Numbered from the stretch's first letter, positions 34,848 to 43,390 are shown. The stretch is 52,550 bases of DNA from Lachnospiraceae bacterium (GCA_017938285.1 JAGBBW010000148.1:1-52550); one strand, 5' to 3'. Notes: generated by a model from the letters alone, not told the origin. Program-made: numbers and translations.

Positions 34848-37053
34848 TTGCCATCTCCTTAAATTTCCTAATAAGTTCACCCAACTGCGTTGCAAACGCA
34901 GCATTTAATTCCAGATATTTCTGTTGTTCCTCCATCTGGACTAATAGTTTCTGCATATCTCCTGAAAACTTTTTCTCCAATTCATCAGCAAAACCAACCG
35001 ATTCCTGCTGCATTATTTTACTGATTGTCTGACCATTTTCAGTCACCTTGGCATCGTATTCCGCGCGTATTTTCCCCAGCAATTCTGCCTGCATGCTGCT
35101 CAATTCATGTATCTCATTATTTTCAGCATACCCATTAATAAAACGTGAATTTAACAAGTCAATATATTTACCAGGATCAACATCTATTGCTGGCAAAGTC
35201 AATTTGACTAACAATTTCTCAACCGGCAGCAGAATGTCTTCTTTCTCATAATCGGTATCACCAGCCGCAAAAGCTTTCATTATGATCTCTTTGATTTTTC
35301 TTACAAACTGCTCCTGATTAAATAAATATGTAAATTCATCATTAATAATCTGCATACTTCTTGCATTATAATTTTGAAGATTAATTTTCACCTGGGCAGT
35401 TGAAGCTTTTTTAGTAACCACCGTGGTCTTTACCGTATCCTTTCGAAGTCCAAGGAAGCCTGCCTGTACGGTATATACATCCTCCGAAGTATCTGTAGTA
35501 GTTTTAAAAGAAGTATAATTTGCCATCTCCTGAGTCAAAATACTCTTTGTGGAAATCAGTTTTTTCTCACATTGTAACCCTGTGGTTTCAAATAATGTTG
35601 TCATCTGTTTTCTTGACAGAATCAACGCATCTCTGATATTCTGCGATTTATCTTCTACTTCTTCTTTTGACATATTCCTCAACTTAATATTATTTGTCTC
35701 AACATATGTCTTTATATCAAATAAAATTTTCGCAAAATTATTAGCTGCATTTTCAATCAGCCTGCTATCGTTTTGTGCAATAATATCCTCTTTTCTCTTC
35801 AATATTGCATTCAGTTTTTTCTTTACCTCGTTCAGTCCTGAAATCTGCGATAAATACTCATCCTTAAATCCGGAATACTCCTGGAGCTGCTCATAAACTT
35901 TTGCCTCCTCAGCAGTAAACTTCATGCCTTTTTTTATTTTCTTACTTAAAACATAACACATCGATGAAATATAAAGTCTGTCCGATTTTTCTATCTTTGC
36001 TGTCAATTCATTGCTTTGACCTGATTTCTTTACCATTTCCATATTCTTAAAAAACGATTTATCACAAGACTCTTTCGTTTTCTTTGCTTTTGTCCGGAAA
36101 TCCCCGCCCTTATCATCCGTTATTCCATCATCAAACCTGCTTCCTACTACCAGTACTTCATCCACACCCGCACTTGGCAGACTATTGACCATAAGGTTAA
36201 TCGTATCTGCAGGAAGAAATTCGCAAACACTGGACAGCAGAAAAACAACGTCACAATTATGCAGTTCCTCTTTTGTTTTCTGTCCTCTTGAAACTACCGG
36301 ATCACATAATCCTGGAGTATCAATAATTTCTATGCCCTCCAGACTCTCATTATCCACCATCAATTCAACGTTCTTTACTACAGCAGTATAGGTACCTTTC
36401 GCATCAATATAGTCATTCAATTTCTCAATAATATTTCCTTCCAGTTCTACTTCTTTCCCCAGGTACTCCAGAACACCATTTGCAGAAGCCATTCTTTTTA
36501 GTTCAACTGCAGATAAAATTCTGTCATCTTTAAATACACTTCTAAAACACCTGATTTCATATTTTTCTTTACTGAAAAATTCTCTTTCTTTTCCTCCGTT
36601 TTGCTTATCCTTCTTTTTTCCTTCCTCAAATTTCCTGCAATAATCAGCATACTCCTTTTCTAATTTAGTTTCGTAACTTGCAACATATTTTTCAATCTGT
36701 TCCCAGTCCTCCCTGCTAAAAAAATGTACAACCGCTTTTGGTGTTTCAGCATAGGATATCTTTGTTAAAGTTGCTGTAGACGGAGTAATTGCTTTTGGAA
36801 GATACTGCTCCCCATCAAACAGTAAAGCATTCAGGAAAGAGGATTTTCCTGCTTTCACTGCACCAATAATACCTATCACCAGCTTTCGTCCTTTGGCAGC
36901 CGCTTTCTTTAAACTGCTTTTTAGTTCTTTTCCGGTATTAATGAAATCATATAAATAACTTACATCGTACAGTTCTGCATTATCCTGATTTTCCAACAAT
37001 GCCTGTCCCTGAGATATTATTTCAAACAGTTCCTTCTTCTTTTCTTCAGTCAT
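34837..37053 (-). CDS. Dynamin-like GTPase 2 (large)
   Basis: 738 residues. G1 GAVKAGKS (64-71), switch-I TPSTATLT (90-97), G3 DTPG (245-248). G4 is unusual: SRFD (305-308) where [NT]KxD is expected, so guanine recognition may be weakened. An insertion of about 100 residues lies between G1 and G3. The C-terminal half is long and helical, fitting a bundle-signalling element and stalk. It overlaps GTPase 1 by 8 bp (ATGACTGA) and GTPase 3 by 11 bp, so expression of the three is coupled and probably stoichiometric. Confidence 0.85.
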   Translation of the reverse strand: MTEEKKKELFEIISQGQALLENQDNAELYDVSYLYDFINTGKELKSSLKKAAAKGRKLVIGIIGAVKAGKSSFLNALLFDGEQYLPKAITPSTATLTKISYAETPKAVVHFFSREDWEQIEKYVASYETKLEKEYADYCRKFEEGKKKDKQNGGKEREFFSKEKYEIRCFRSVFKDDRILSAVELKRMASANGVLEYLGKEVELEGNIIEKLNDYIDAKGTYTAVVKNVELMVDNESLEGIEIIDTPGLCDPVVSRGQKTKEELHNCDVVFLLSSVCEFLPADTINLMVNSLPSAGVDEVLVVGSRFDDGITDDKGGDFRTKAKKTKESCDKSFFKNMEMVKKSGQSNELTAKIEKSDRLYISSMCYVLSKKIKKGMKFTAEEAKVYEQLQEYSGFKDEYLSQISGLNEVKKKLNAILKRKEDIIAQNDSRLIENAANNFAKILFDIKTYVETNNIKLRNMSKEEVEDKSQNIRDALILSRKQMTTLFETTGLQCEKKLISTKSILTQEMANYTSFKTTTDTSEDVYTVQAGFLGLRKDTVKTTVVTKKASTAQVKINLQNYNARSMQIINDEFTYLFNQEQFVRKIKEIIMKAFAAGDTDYEKEDILLPVEKLLVKLTLPAIDVDPGKYIDLLNSRFINGYAENNEIHELSSMQAELLGKIRAEYDAKVTENGQTISKIMQQESVGFADELEKKFSGDMQKLLVQMEEQQKYLELNAAFATQLGELIRKFKEMANAV

Positions 37054-38767
37054 TATAAGCCTCCATCATGTTCTCGATTCTCTCAATATCACCAGCTATC
37101 ATTTTCTTAAATGCTTCGTACTCTTCTTCACTTCTGGCCTTCTTACTTTTTGCGTCATCAATCAATTGAGTAATCGAATCTATACTATTGCCCATTTCTG
37201 TTTCAAAAATAGTAATCATTGTTTCAATATTGTTCTCAAAGCTTTCTTTTATTGCAGGCCACAAAGAATTCGTTATCTGTGGAATAACCATTTCCTCATA
37301 CTGTTTTATCAGTTTTGAATGATTTGATTCACCAAACAAACACTTCAAACCTGCAAGGATTTCAGGCAGTAATACAATGATTGCTTCCACCCAGGTTACT
37401 GTTCCTCCAGTAACAATAGAAAGTGCCGCCGTAACTAATTTATAAATTGCATTACCGCCATTTTCAGATTTCTTCTTATCAGAATCCTGTTCCTCTAATG
37501 CTCCTTCTCTTCCTGCTCCATCAGTCAAAAATGCACCAGACTGAATCAGCCCCTGGACCTTTGCTGCTATATCCATAACTATTTCATCCAGTCCTCTTTC
37601 CTCTTCCTTTGAAACATTAGAAAAATCTGCCTGAAATGATTTTGATATCTCTGTTATCTTTTCAACAGAAAATTCTTTTACTGACTCAATCAATACCGGT
37701 CTTATCGTATCAAGAATAATTGCCTGTAATCCTTCTGTACTACGATTTTCAATCGCTCTTGCCGCCTCATCAGATCTTGTTCTCAGAGCACTCTTTACTT
37801 TCTCTATTACCACTTCAACATCATCATCCACATTTTCGCCCATTTCCCTGCGCTTTGTTTCAAATGACTTCTTTGCCAGTTCTTTCTTACGCTCCTGTAT
37901 TCTGATAATCTCGTCATATTCATAAGTATCCAGAAAGCGATTCTCTGAAACCACTCTCAGTATTTCCAAAATATTTTTAGCATTTGCAGATACAATGTCT
38001 TTTATCGCAGCGTCATACTCCTCCTGTGCATCAATTCCATTGATAATTCCTGATACCTTTTCAATAACCTTATCATCGTATTTAGAAATGCTATAAACCG
38101 GATAATCAAACCCATGCTGATCAAGAATAAATTCTATACTCTCTACTACTTCAGCAACTTCAGAATCTATGCGCTTATCGCATTTATTCACAAGAATCAC
38201 TATATTTTCACTATATTCTGAAATTTCATATAAGTAATTCAAAATCTGTGAATCTATTCCACCTTTTTGAACATCAACAACCATAATGAATCCAACACCA
38301 TATCCCAAATAGGATGCCAGCGCCCTGGTATGATCTTCTCTTGCGGTGTCAAACCCCGGAGTATCAACAATAACAAAATCTTCAATCTCCTTTAAGCCAT
38401 TTGCCTTAAGATAATATGAAATATGGTCATACTCCGAAGGAAGATATTTCCTGCCACTGACAAAAGCCTCCTTTTTCATCTTCTTATCAAAGGAAAAAGC
38501 TTTTTCTTCCTCACTATACCGTAATTCAGATGCAAGAGCTGTTGTCTCTCCAAGATCCACTTCTAAAAATTCCGGTCTTTCAATAAAGCTATTAATCAGC
38601 GAACTTTTGCCAGCATTAAAATGACCGACCACAAGAATTTTTAATTCATATTCATCCCTGGCCTGAAGTATCAGATTCACGGCATTCCTGATGCCCTCAT
38701 TTTCATAATGTCCATTTATTTCCTCTAATGTGTGAATTGCTTCATCAAAATTTGTTCTTAACAGCAT
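37046..38767 (-). CDS. Dynamin-like GTPase 1 with membrane-inserting segment
   Basis: 573 residues. G1 GHFNAGKS (48-55), switch-I ETTA (74-77), G3 DTPG (135-138), G4 NKCD (194-197). A helical stalk region (about 270-400) is followed by a hydrophobic stretch of about 40 residues (about 435-475: LVTAALSIVTGGTVTWVEAI and on) that looks like a membrane paddle or hairpin, then a last helical part (480-573). This is the layout of bacterial dynamin-like proteins such as DynA, IniA and LeoA, which remodel or protect membranes. First gene of unit 1; GGAGGAGG precedes the ATG. Confidence 0.87.
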   Translation of the reverse strand: MLLRTNFDEAIHTLEEINGHYENEGIRNAVNLILQARDEYELKILVVGHFNAGKSSLINSFIERPEFLEVDLGETTALASELRYSEEEKAFSFDKKMKKEAFVSGRKYLPSEYDHISYYLKANGLKEIEDFVIVDTPGFDTAREDHTRALASYLGYGVGFIMVVDVQKGGIDSQILNYLYEISEYSENIVILVNKCDKRIDSEVAEVVESIEFILDQHGFDYPVYSISKYDDKVIEKVSGIINGIDAQEEYDAAIKDIVSANAKNILEILRVVSENRFLDTYEYDEIIRIQERKKELAKKSFETKRREMGENVDDDVEVVIEKVKSALRTRSDEAARAIENRSTEGLQAIILDTIRPVLIESVKEFSVEKITEISKSFQADFSNVSKEEERGLDEIVMDIAAKVQGLIQSGAFLTDGAGREGALEEQDSDKKKSENGGNAIYKLVTAALSIVTGGTVTWVEAIIVLLPEILAGLKCLFGESNHSKLIKQYEEMVIPQITNSLWPAIKESFENNIETMITIFETEMGNSIDSITQLIDDAKSKKARSEEEYEAFKKMIAGDIERIENMMEAYND

Positions 38768-39076
38768 AAAAGCCTCCTCCTATTTTAACTCCATAAAAAA
38801 CAAAGTGGTCAGTACACCAGCCCTTTCTTATGAGGGACTTATTTCTCTTCTTTTCGCTTTGCGTCCTATAGTTTCATCTGCTCTGCCTCATATTCATTAC
38901 ATGGAATATTATAATCGATTATTCGAGCAAAATCAACATAGGGCGTCCTTTCATTTCAATATTTTGCACAAATCTCACTTGCTTTTAAACTTCTTATAGT
39001 GCATTTTGCACAATTTCTAATTTATCATCAACGAACCTTCCATTTTCTATCGTTGTTGTACATTTGTCATTTCCAT
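38768..39076 (-). promoter_or_regulatory. Long leader of the dynamin operon with repeats and a second promoter
   Basis: From the operator-linked start (near 39076) to the first ATG is about 300 nt with no real gene. It holds TTGTGCAAAAT twice in minus-strand reading (38971-38961 and 39013-39003), exactly 42 bp apart. A good second promoter follows: TTGATT (38936-38931), 17 bp, TATAAT (38913-38908). Downstream is the stretch ATAGGACGCAAAG (38869-38857), also seen at 13411-13423, and a weak stem TGGT-GTACTG-ACCA followed by CTTTGTTTTTT (about 38815-38793) that could be an attenuator. Confidence 0.5.
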
Positions 39077-39082
39077 AGTTCT

Positions 39083-39115
39083 ATTCTACCCCCTCTATAT
39101 GACACATTTTGTCAT
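39083..39115 (-). promoter_or_regulatory. Operator-promoter of unit 1 (dynamin operon)
   Basis: The inverted repeat ATGACACATTTTGTCAT (39099-39115) lies 10 bp before the -10 hexamer TAGAAT (39088-39083, minus strand). 14 of 17 bases, and both complete arms, equal the repeat at 29851-29867. A lone right half (TTGTCAT) occurs at 39064-39070. Confidence 0.75.
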
Positions 39116-39168
39116 TCAAAAATAATAATAAACTTCGACACATTTTTCTGTAACATTTTGCGAATATT

Positions 39169-39216
39169 AAAAAAATCCGTGTACCTGCATTATTACAAGT
39201 ACACGGATTCTTTTTT
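39169..39216. terminator. Bidirectional terminator after the RlmI-like gene
   Basis: AAAAAAATCCGTGTAC pairs with GTACACGGATTCTTTTTT around a loop of about 14 nt. It insulates the dynamin operon from the housekeeping genes upstream. Confidence 0.85.
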
Positions 39217-39238
39217 AAAATAATAATCAATCGCCTAT

Positions 39239-40447
39239 TTACGCATCCTCACAAACCTGGAAGATATAGAATTTTAAGTAATACGACTCCTCCGAAGACC
39301 ACAAAATCGGATGATCCGGTGCTTGGGTCCGGTATTCTACCTGTTTTAATCTTCTATGGACACTCTTTGCCGCCTGGCCGATGACTTCCGTAAACAGTTC
39401 CGGTGTCATAAAATGGGAACAGGAGCAGGTAGCAAAATAGCCGCCCGGTTTTACCAGCTTCATTCCTCTCATATTGATTTCCCGATAGCCTTTCATGGCA
39501 TTCTTTACAGAATTTCTGGACTTGGTGAACGCCGGTGGGTCCAGAATTACCACATCAAACAGCTCCCCCTTTGCTTCCAGCTCCGGCAAAAGTTCAAAAA
39601 CATCCGCACACTGGAAGGTTACCCTGTCTTCTAAACCGTTTAAACGGGCATTTTCTTCTGCCTGACGACAGCCAAGGTCGGAAGCGTCCACACCAATCAC
39701 TTCTTTTGCTCCGGCAATTCCGGCATTCAGTGCAAAGGAGCCGGTATGGGTAAAGCAGTCCAGTACCCTAGCGTCCTTACAAAGCTTCTGGATTGCCAGA
39801 CGGTTATATTTCTGGTCAAGGAAAAAGCCTGTTTTCTGGCCATCCTCCACATCTACGATATATTTTACGCCGTTCTCCACAATTTGTACCTTGGTATCGA
39901 AGGGTTCGGATAAAAATCCTTTTTCTCTCTTCATGCCCTCCTGTTCTCTTACCTTGGCATCACTGCGTTCATAAATGCCCCGGATAGTCACACCATCCTT
40001 TGCCATTTCCTCCTGCAAAAGTTCCAGAATCAGCATTTTATAGCGGTCAATGCCAAGAGCCAGAGACTGCACTACCAGCACATCTTCAAATTTATCAACC
40101 ACCATGCCCGGCACGTAGTCCGCTTCTCCAAAAATCACACGGCAGCTGCTGGTGTCTACGGTTTTCTTCCGGTAGTCCCAGGCATCCTGTACCCGTTTTC
40201 TAAAAAATTCACGGTCAATCACCGCATCTTTATTTCTGGTCAGAAGCCGGATGGTAATTTTGGAATTCCGGTTGATAAAACCAATTCCCATCGGATATCC
40301 ATTACAATCTTTTACAAGCACAAGTTCTCCGTTTTCCACCGTGCCGGTAATCGACTCGATTTCATTGTCATAAACCCAGAGCCCTCCGGCCCGCAGGGTT
40401 CTTCCTTCTCCCTTTTTTAATCCTACAATTGCTTTAATCTCGTCCAC
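39239..40447 (-). CDS. rlmI: Class I rRNA (cytosine-C5) methyltransferase, RlmI-like
   Basis: 402 residues. The N-terminal PUA-like domain (AGGLWVYDNEIESI, GYPMGIGFINRNSKITIRLL) is followed by an EEHEE-type middle domain and a Rossmann methyltransferase with motif I VLDCFTHTGSFALNAG, the acidic loop VIGVDAS, and the catalytic-loop motif ILDPPAF. This is the YccW/RlmI pattern; the enzyme methylates a cytosine of 23S rRNA. The start is a GTG at 40447 after AAAGGGG, 13 bp after the gtrA stop; the two form one unit. Confidence 0.88.
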   Translation of the reverse strand: MDEIKAIVGLKKGEGRTLRAGGLWVYDNEIESITGTVENGELVLVKDCNGYPMGIGFINRNSKITIRLLTRNKDAVIDREFFRKRVQDAWDYRKKTVDTSSCRVIFGEADYVPGMVVDKFEDVLVVQSLALGIDRYKMLILELLQEEMAKDGVTIRGIYERSDAKVREQEGMKREKGFLSEPFDTKVQIVENGVKYIVDVEDGQKTGFFLDQKYNRLAIQKLCKDARVLDCFTHTGSFALNAGIAGAKEVIGVDASDLGCRQAEENARLNGLEDRVTFQCADVFELLPELEAKGELFDVVILDPPAFTKSRNSVKNAMKGYREINMRGMKLVKPGGYFATCSCSHFMTPELFTEVIGQAAKSVHRRLKQVEYRTQAPDHPILWSSEESYYLKFYIFQVCEDA

Positions 40448-40460
40448 GTATTTATCCCCT

Positions 40461-40877
40461 TTATTTTTTCTTTGTAAAAACAAACAACTTGCTGAAAATA
40501 TAATTCAGAATGATGACAAGTACTGCAACAACTGCCTTCATTATCATATTCGGGCCATGCAGCAGGTCAACCAACACAAACATTCCAAGTTCTTCCACGC
40601 CAAACGTCACCAGTCTGGCACTGAAAAACTTTACTATCTTTTTGGATTCTCCCGCAGCATCCTCCTGCTTGTCCTGAAATACCCAGCGGGCATTCACCAC
40701 ATAGGCAAAGGACACCGCAATCACCCACGCAATGGCATTTGCCACCAGATTTGGTATGCCAATGACATTACAGAACAAATGGTATGCTATAAAATTAACT
40801 ACCGTTGTACTGACACCGGCAATCCCATACGTGATGGTTTCCCTGTTCACTAATAATTTCCAAAGTTTTTTAATCAC
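40461..40877 (-). CDS. GtrA family membrane protein
   Basis: 138 residues and four membrane segments with the typical GtrA features: YGIAGVSTTVVNFIAYHLF, ANAIAWVIAVSFAYVVNARWVF, and ILNYIFSKLFVF at the end. The family flips lipid-linked sugars or assists cell-wall polysaccharide glycosylation. A clear promoter lies upstream at 41070-41098. Confidence 0.9.
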   Translation of the reverse strand: MIKKLWKLLVNRETITYGIAGVSTTVVNFIAYHLFCNVIGIPNLVANAIAWVIAVSFAYVVNARWVFQDKQEDAAGESKKIVKFFSARLVTFGVEELGMFVLVDLLHGPNMIMKAVVAVLVIILNYIFSKLFVFTKKK

Positions 40878-41069
40878 TTTCCTATTTCCCTTTCTTTTTG
40901 TTTTTTACTTCCATACCCCCACCGTTCCCGGCAGTGCAGCTGTTTTTTTAATTCTGGCAGACCAGGGAAACGCTGGTTAAAACGTTTTCCCCACCGGATT
41001 TACGCAGCAAGCCTGCAATCTTTACTGAATTTTAGCCATCAAAAAACAGCAAAAAAAAAGCACAAATCC

Positions 41070-41098
41070 ATTATATAGTACCTTTTCCGATTACTCAA
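41070..41098 (-). promoter_or_regulatory. Promoter of gtrA-rlmI
   Basis: Minus strand: TTGAGT (41098-41093), 17-bp spacer, TATAAT (41075-41070). The leader is about 190 nt and contains a palindromic AACGTTTTCC/GGAAACGCTGGTT-like part (about 40965-40992) of unknown meaning. Confidence 0.65.
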
Positions 41099-41156
41099 GC
41101 GTCACTTTGAAATTTTCTAATTTTTTTATATTTTTTCTTCCAGAAGTCACAAATTT

Positions 41157-41164
41157 ATGCTATA
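41157..41164 (+). promoter_or_regulatory. Extended -10 promoter of the second AI-2E gene
   Basis: TGC followed by TATACT (41159-41164), the same extended -10 as at the first AI-2E gene (27673-27701). The -35 (TTCCAG) is poor. The gap 40878-41222 holds this and the divergent gtrA promoter and nothing else. Confidence 0.5.
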
Positions 41165-41222
41165 CTGTTATTATAAGTTTTACCGCAAAACTATTCTATC
41201 ACACATGGGGAGGCAGCAGATT

Positions 41223-42623
41223 ATGAAGGAAAAGTACAGCAATTATTTTCGGTGGGGCATTACGGTAATGTCCATTATTGTTTTCGGGGTGTTGTTTCTT
41301 TTCCTCGTTTTCCGTATGGATGTCATTCTTGGTTTCTTAAGCAAAATTTCGTCCATCCTGTTTCCTGTTATTTTTGGCGCTGCCATTGCTTATCTGATCA
41401 ATCCACTGGTTACTATTTCCGACCGCTGGCTGAACCGATTTTTTTCCCTCTGCCACCTTCCGGTAAAGTTGTCCCGTTTTCTGGCAAAGGCAATTTCCAT
41501 TACCATCTGTCTCGGTCTGTTAATTGCCGGTGTTGCCCTGTTGTGCAGCATGGTGGTTCCGGAGCTTTACAGCAGCATCCTGAAGCTGGCTGGAGATTTT
41601 CAGAACTACGTTGACACAATTTATAAGTTTATTAATGAACACCTGGAAAATAATCCGGAACTTTTAAGTTATGCCCAGAATCTTTTAAACAGTCTTACCG
41701 CATTTATCAATAACTGGGTCACCAACGAACTGATTCTTCAGGTGCAGACCATTATTTCCAAGTTATCCGTAGGTCTCTCCTGGATTGTCACACTGCTGAC
41801 CAATATGGTCGTCAGTATTATCATTTCGGTCTACCTCCTCGTCAGCAAGGAACGTTTTCTGGGCCAGTTGAAAAAACTGCTCTACGTATTTTTTAAGCCG
41901 GAAAAAGCAAATGTTGCCCTTTCTATTTTCCGTCAGGTAAATAAAATTTTTGGCGGCTTTATTTCCGGAAAAATTATTGATTCCCTGATTATTGGCATCC
42001 TCTGCTTTATTGGTGTATCTGTACTGGAAATGCCGTATCCGCTTTTAATCAGTGTTATTGTTGGAGTCACCAATGTCATTCCTTTTTTTGGTCCCTACAT
42101 TGGTGCCATTCCAAGTGCCTTTCTGGTACTGCTGATTGACCCGTCCAAATTCCTGGTCTTTGTCATTTTCATTCTTGTATTACAGCAGATTGATGGCAAT
42201 ATCATAGGACCAACCATTCTGGGCGATTCCACCGGCCTGTCTCCATTCTGGGTTGTTGTCTCCATTCTGGTGGGCGGAGGATTATTCGGTTTTATCGGGA
42301 TGCTGCTTGGTGTTCCAACGTTTGCCGTGCTGTATTTTCTCGTAAAGACATTTTCCGAGTACTACTTAAAGAAAAAACAGCTTCCTACTGATTCCATGAC
42401 TTACTGCAGGCTGGATAAAATCGACCCGGAAACAAAAAATGTCAGCTTTCTTCCAAGGCAGCATGTCAGCCGGAGAAAACAGACCGACCATGGTCTTATG
42501 GAAGCACTTGATAAAATTTCTGCACGAAAACGACAGCAGGAACCAAAACCACATACCGAATCTGTGGATTCTTCCAAAACTCCTGCTTCCAATGACAAGC
42601 CGGAATCTGAAGACAGGTCTTAA
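41223..42623 (+). CDS. AI-2E family transporter (PerM-like), second copy
   Basis: 466 residues. It has the AI-2E layout: N-terminal hairpin (VFRMDVILGFLSKISSILFP), soluble helical middle, and conserved C-terminal block GKIIDSLIIGILC, FFGPYIGAIPSAFLVLLI, LQQIDGNIIGPTILGDSTGLSP. A polar tail of about 80 residues is extra. The start at 41223 follows GGGGAGG; the longer frame upstream overlaps the promoter. Substrate unknown. Confidence 0.9.
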   Translation: MKEKYSNYFRWGITVMSIIVFGVLFLFLVFRMDVILGFLSKISSILFPVIFGAAIAYLINPLVTISDRWLNRFFSLCHLPVKLSRFLAKAISITICLGLLIAGVALLCSMVVPELYSSILKLAGDFQNYVDTIYKFINEHLENNPELLSYAQNLLNSLTAFINNWVTNELILQVQTIISKLSVGLSWIVTLLTNMVVSIIISVYLLVSKERFLGQLKKLLYVFFKPEKANVALSIFRQVNKIFGGFISGKIIDSLIIGILCFIGVSVLEMPYPLLISVIVGVTNVIPFFGPYIGAIPSAFLVLLIDPSKFLVFVIFILVLQQIDGNIIGPTILGDSTGLSPFWVVVSILVGGGLFGFIGMLLGVPTFAVLYFLVKTFSEYYLKKKQLPTDSMTYCRLDKIDPETKNVSFLPRQHVSRRKQTDHGLMEALDKISARKRQQEPKPHTESVDSSKTPASNDKPESEDRS

Positions 42624-42664
42624 CCTTCTGTAAATGTCCGCCACAGTGCGTCCCTCACGGAGCG

Positions 42665-42763
42665 TTTGTTTATGATACAGGACGTACTTTCCCGTATCAT
42701 AAACAAAGGGTCTGCCATGACATGCATACGTAACTCCGATTACATGTCTGCGGCAGACCCTTT
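42665..42763. terminator. Tandem long hairpins between convergent AI-2E and sigK genes
   Basis: Hairpin 1: TTTGTTTATGATAC (42665-42678)/GTATCATAAACAAA (42694-42707). Hairpin 2: AAAGGGTCTGCC (42705-42716)/GGCAGACCCTTT (42752-42763), with inner GACATG/CATGTC. The arms share bases at 42705-42707. Hairpin 2 probably ends both convergent transcripts. Confidence 0.65.
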
Positions 42764-42769
42764 GTATTT

Positions 42770-43390
42770 CTACGCATAGGCAGCTTTTAGTTTTTTCAAT
42801 GCTTTTTTCTCAATCCGGGACACATAACTTCTGGAAATCTGAAACTTTTCTGCAATTTCTCTCTGCGTGGTTTCCCGTTCTCCACACAACCCGTACCGCA
42901 GAATAATAATCTCCCGTTCCCGTTTTGTCAGCACTTTATCTATGTAACTCTGTAGTTTACCCAGGTTCTGTTCTTCTTCCATCTGCTCCACAATATCAAC
43001 TTCCTCTGCTACGCAGATATCCAGCAGCTGAATTGTATTTCCTTCTTTATCCGAACCCACCGGGTCAAACAAAGACACTTCCCTGGATTGTTTTTTACTG
43101 CTCCTCATAAGCATCAGAAGTTCATTTTCAATACATCGTGACGCATAAGTGGCCAGCCGTATTCCTTTTTCCTGGTTAAAGGAATCAATTGCTTTAATCA
43201 GTCCAATCGTTCCAATAGAAATCAGATCATCCTGTTCATAAGTACTGTTGCTGTATTTTTTCACAACGTGCGCCACCAGGCGCAGGTTGTGCTCAATCAG
43301 ACGGTCCCTGCAGGAAGTGTCACCTTCTCTCATTCCCTGCAGCATTTGTTCTTCTTCCTGCGTTGACAATGGCTGTGGAAAGGATTGCAT
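42770..43390 (-). CDS. sigK: RNA polymerase sporulation sigma factor SigK
   Basis: 206 residues. Region 2 (LIEHNLRLVAHVVKKY, DLISIGTIGLIKAIDSFN, RLATYASRCIENELLMLMR) and region 4 (LTKREREIIILRYGL, TTQREIAEKFQISRSYVSRIEKKALKKL) match SigK, the late mother-cell sigma factor. The chain starts at MQSFPQPLS, equivalent to the processed end of B. subtilis SigK. An in-frame stop lies just upstream, so there is no pro-sequence, as in C. difficile. The gene is not split by a skin element. Confidence 0.92.
   Translation of the reverse strand: MQSFPQPLSTQEEEQMLQGMREGDTSCRDRLIEHNLRLVAHVVKKYSNSTYEQDDLISIGTIGLIKAIDSFNQEKGIRLATYASRCIENELLMLMRSSKKQSREVSLFDPVGSDKEGNTIQLLDICVAEEVDIVEQMEEEQNLGKLQSYIDKVLTKREREIIILRYGLCGERETTQREIAEKFQISRSYVSRIEKKALKKLKAAYA

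Noticed and set aside
42770-43390. Skin-type element splitting sigK
   Set aside because: The frame is continuous from region 2 to region 4.
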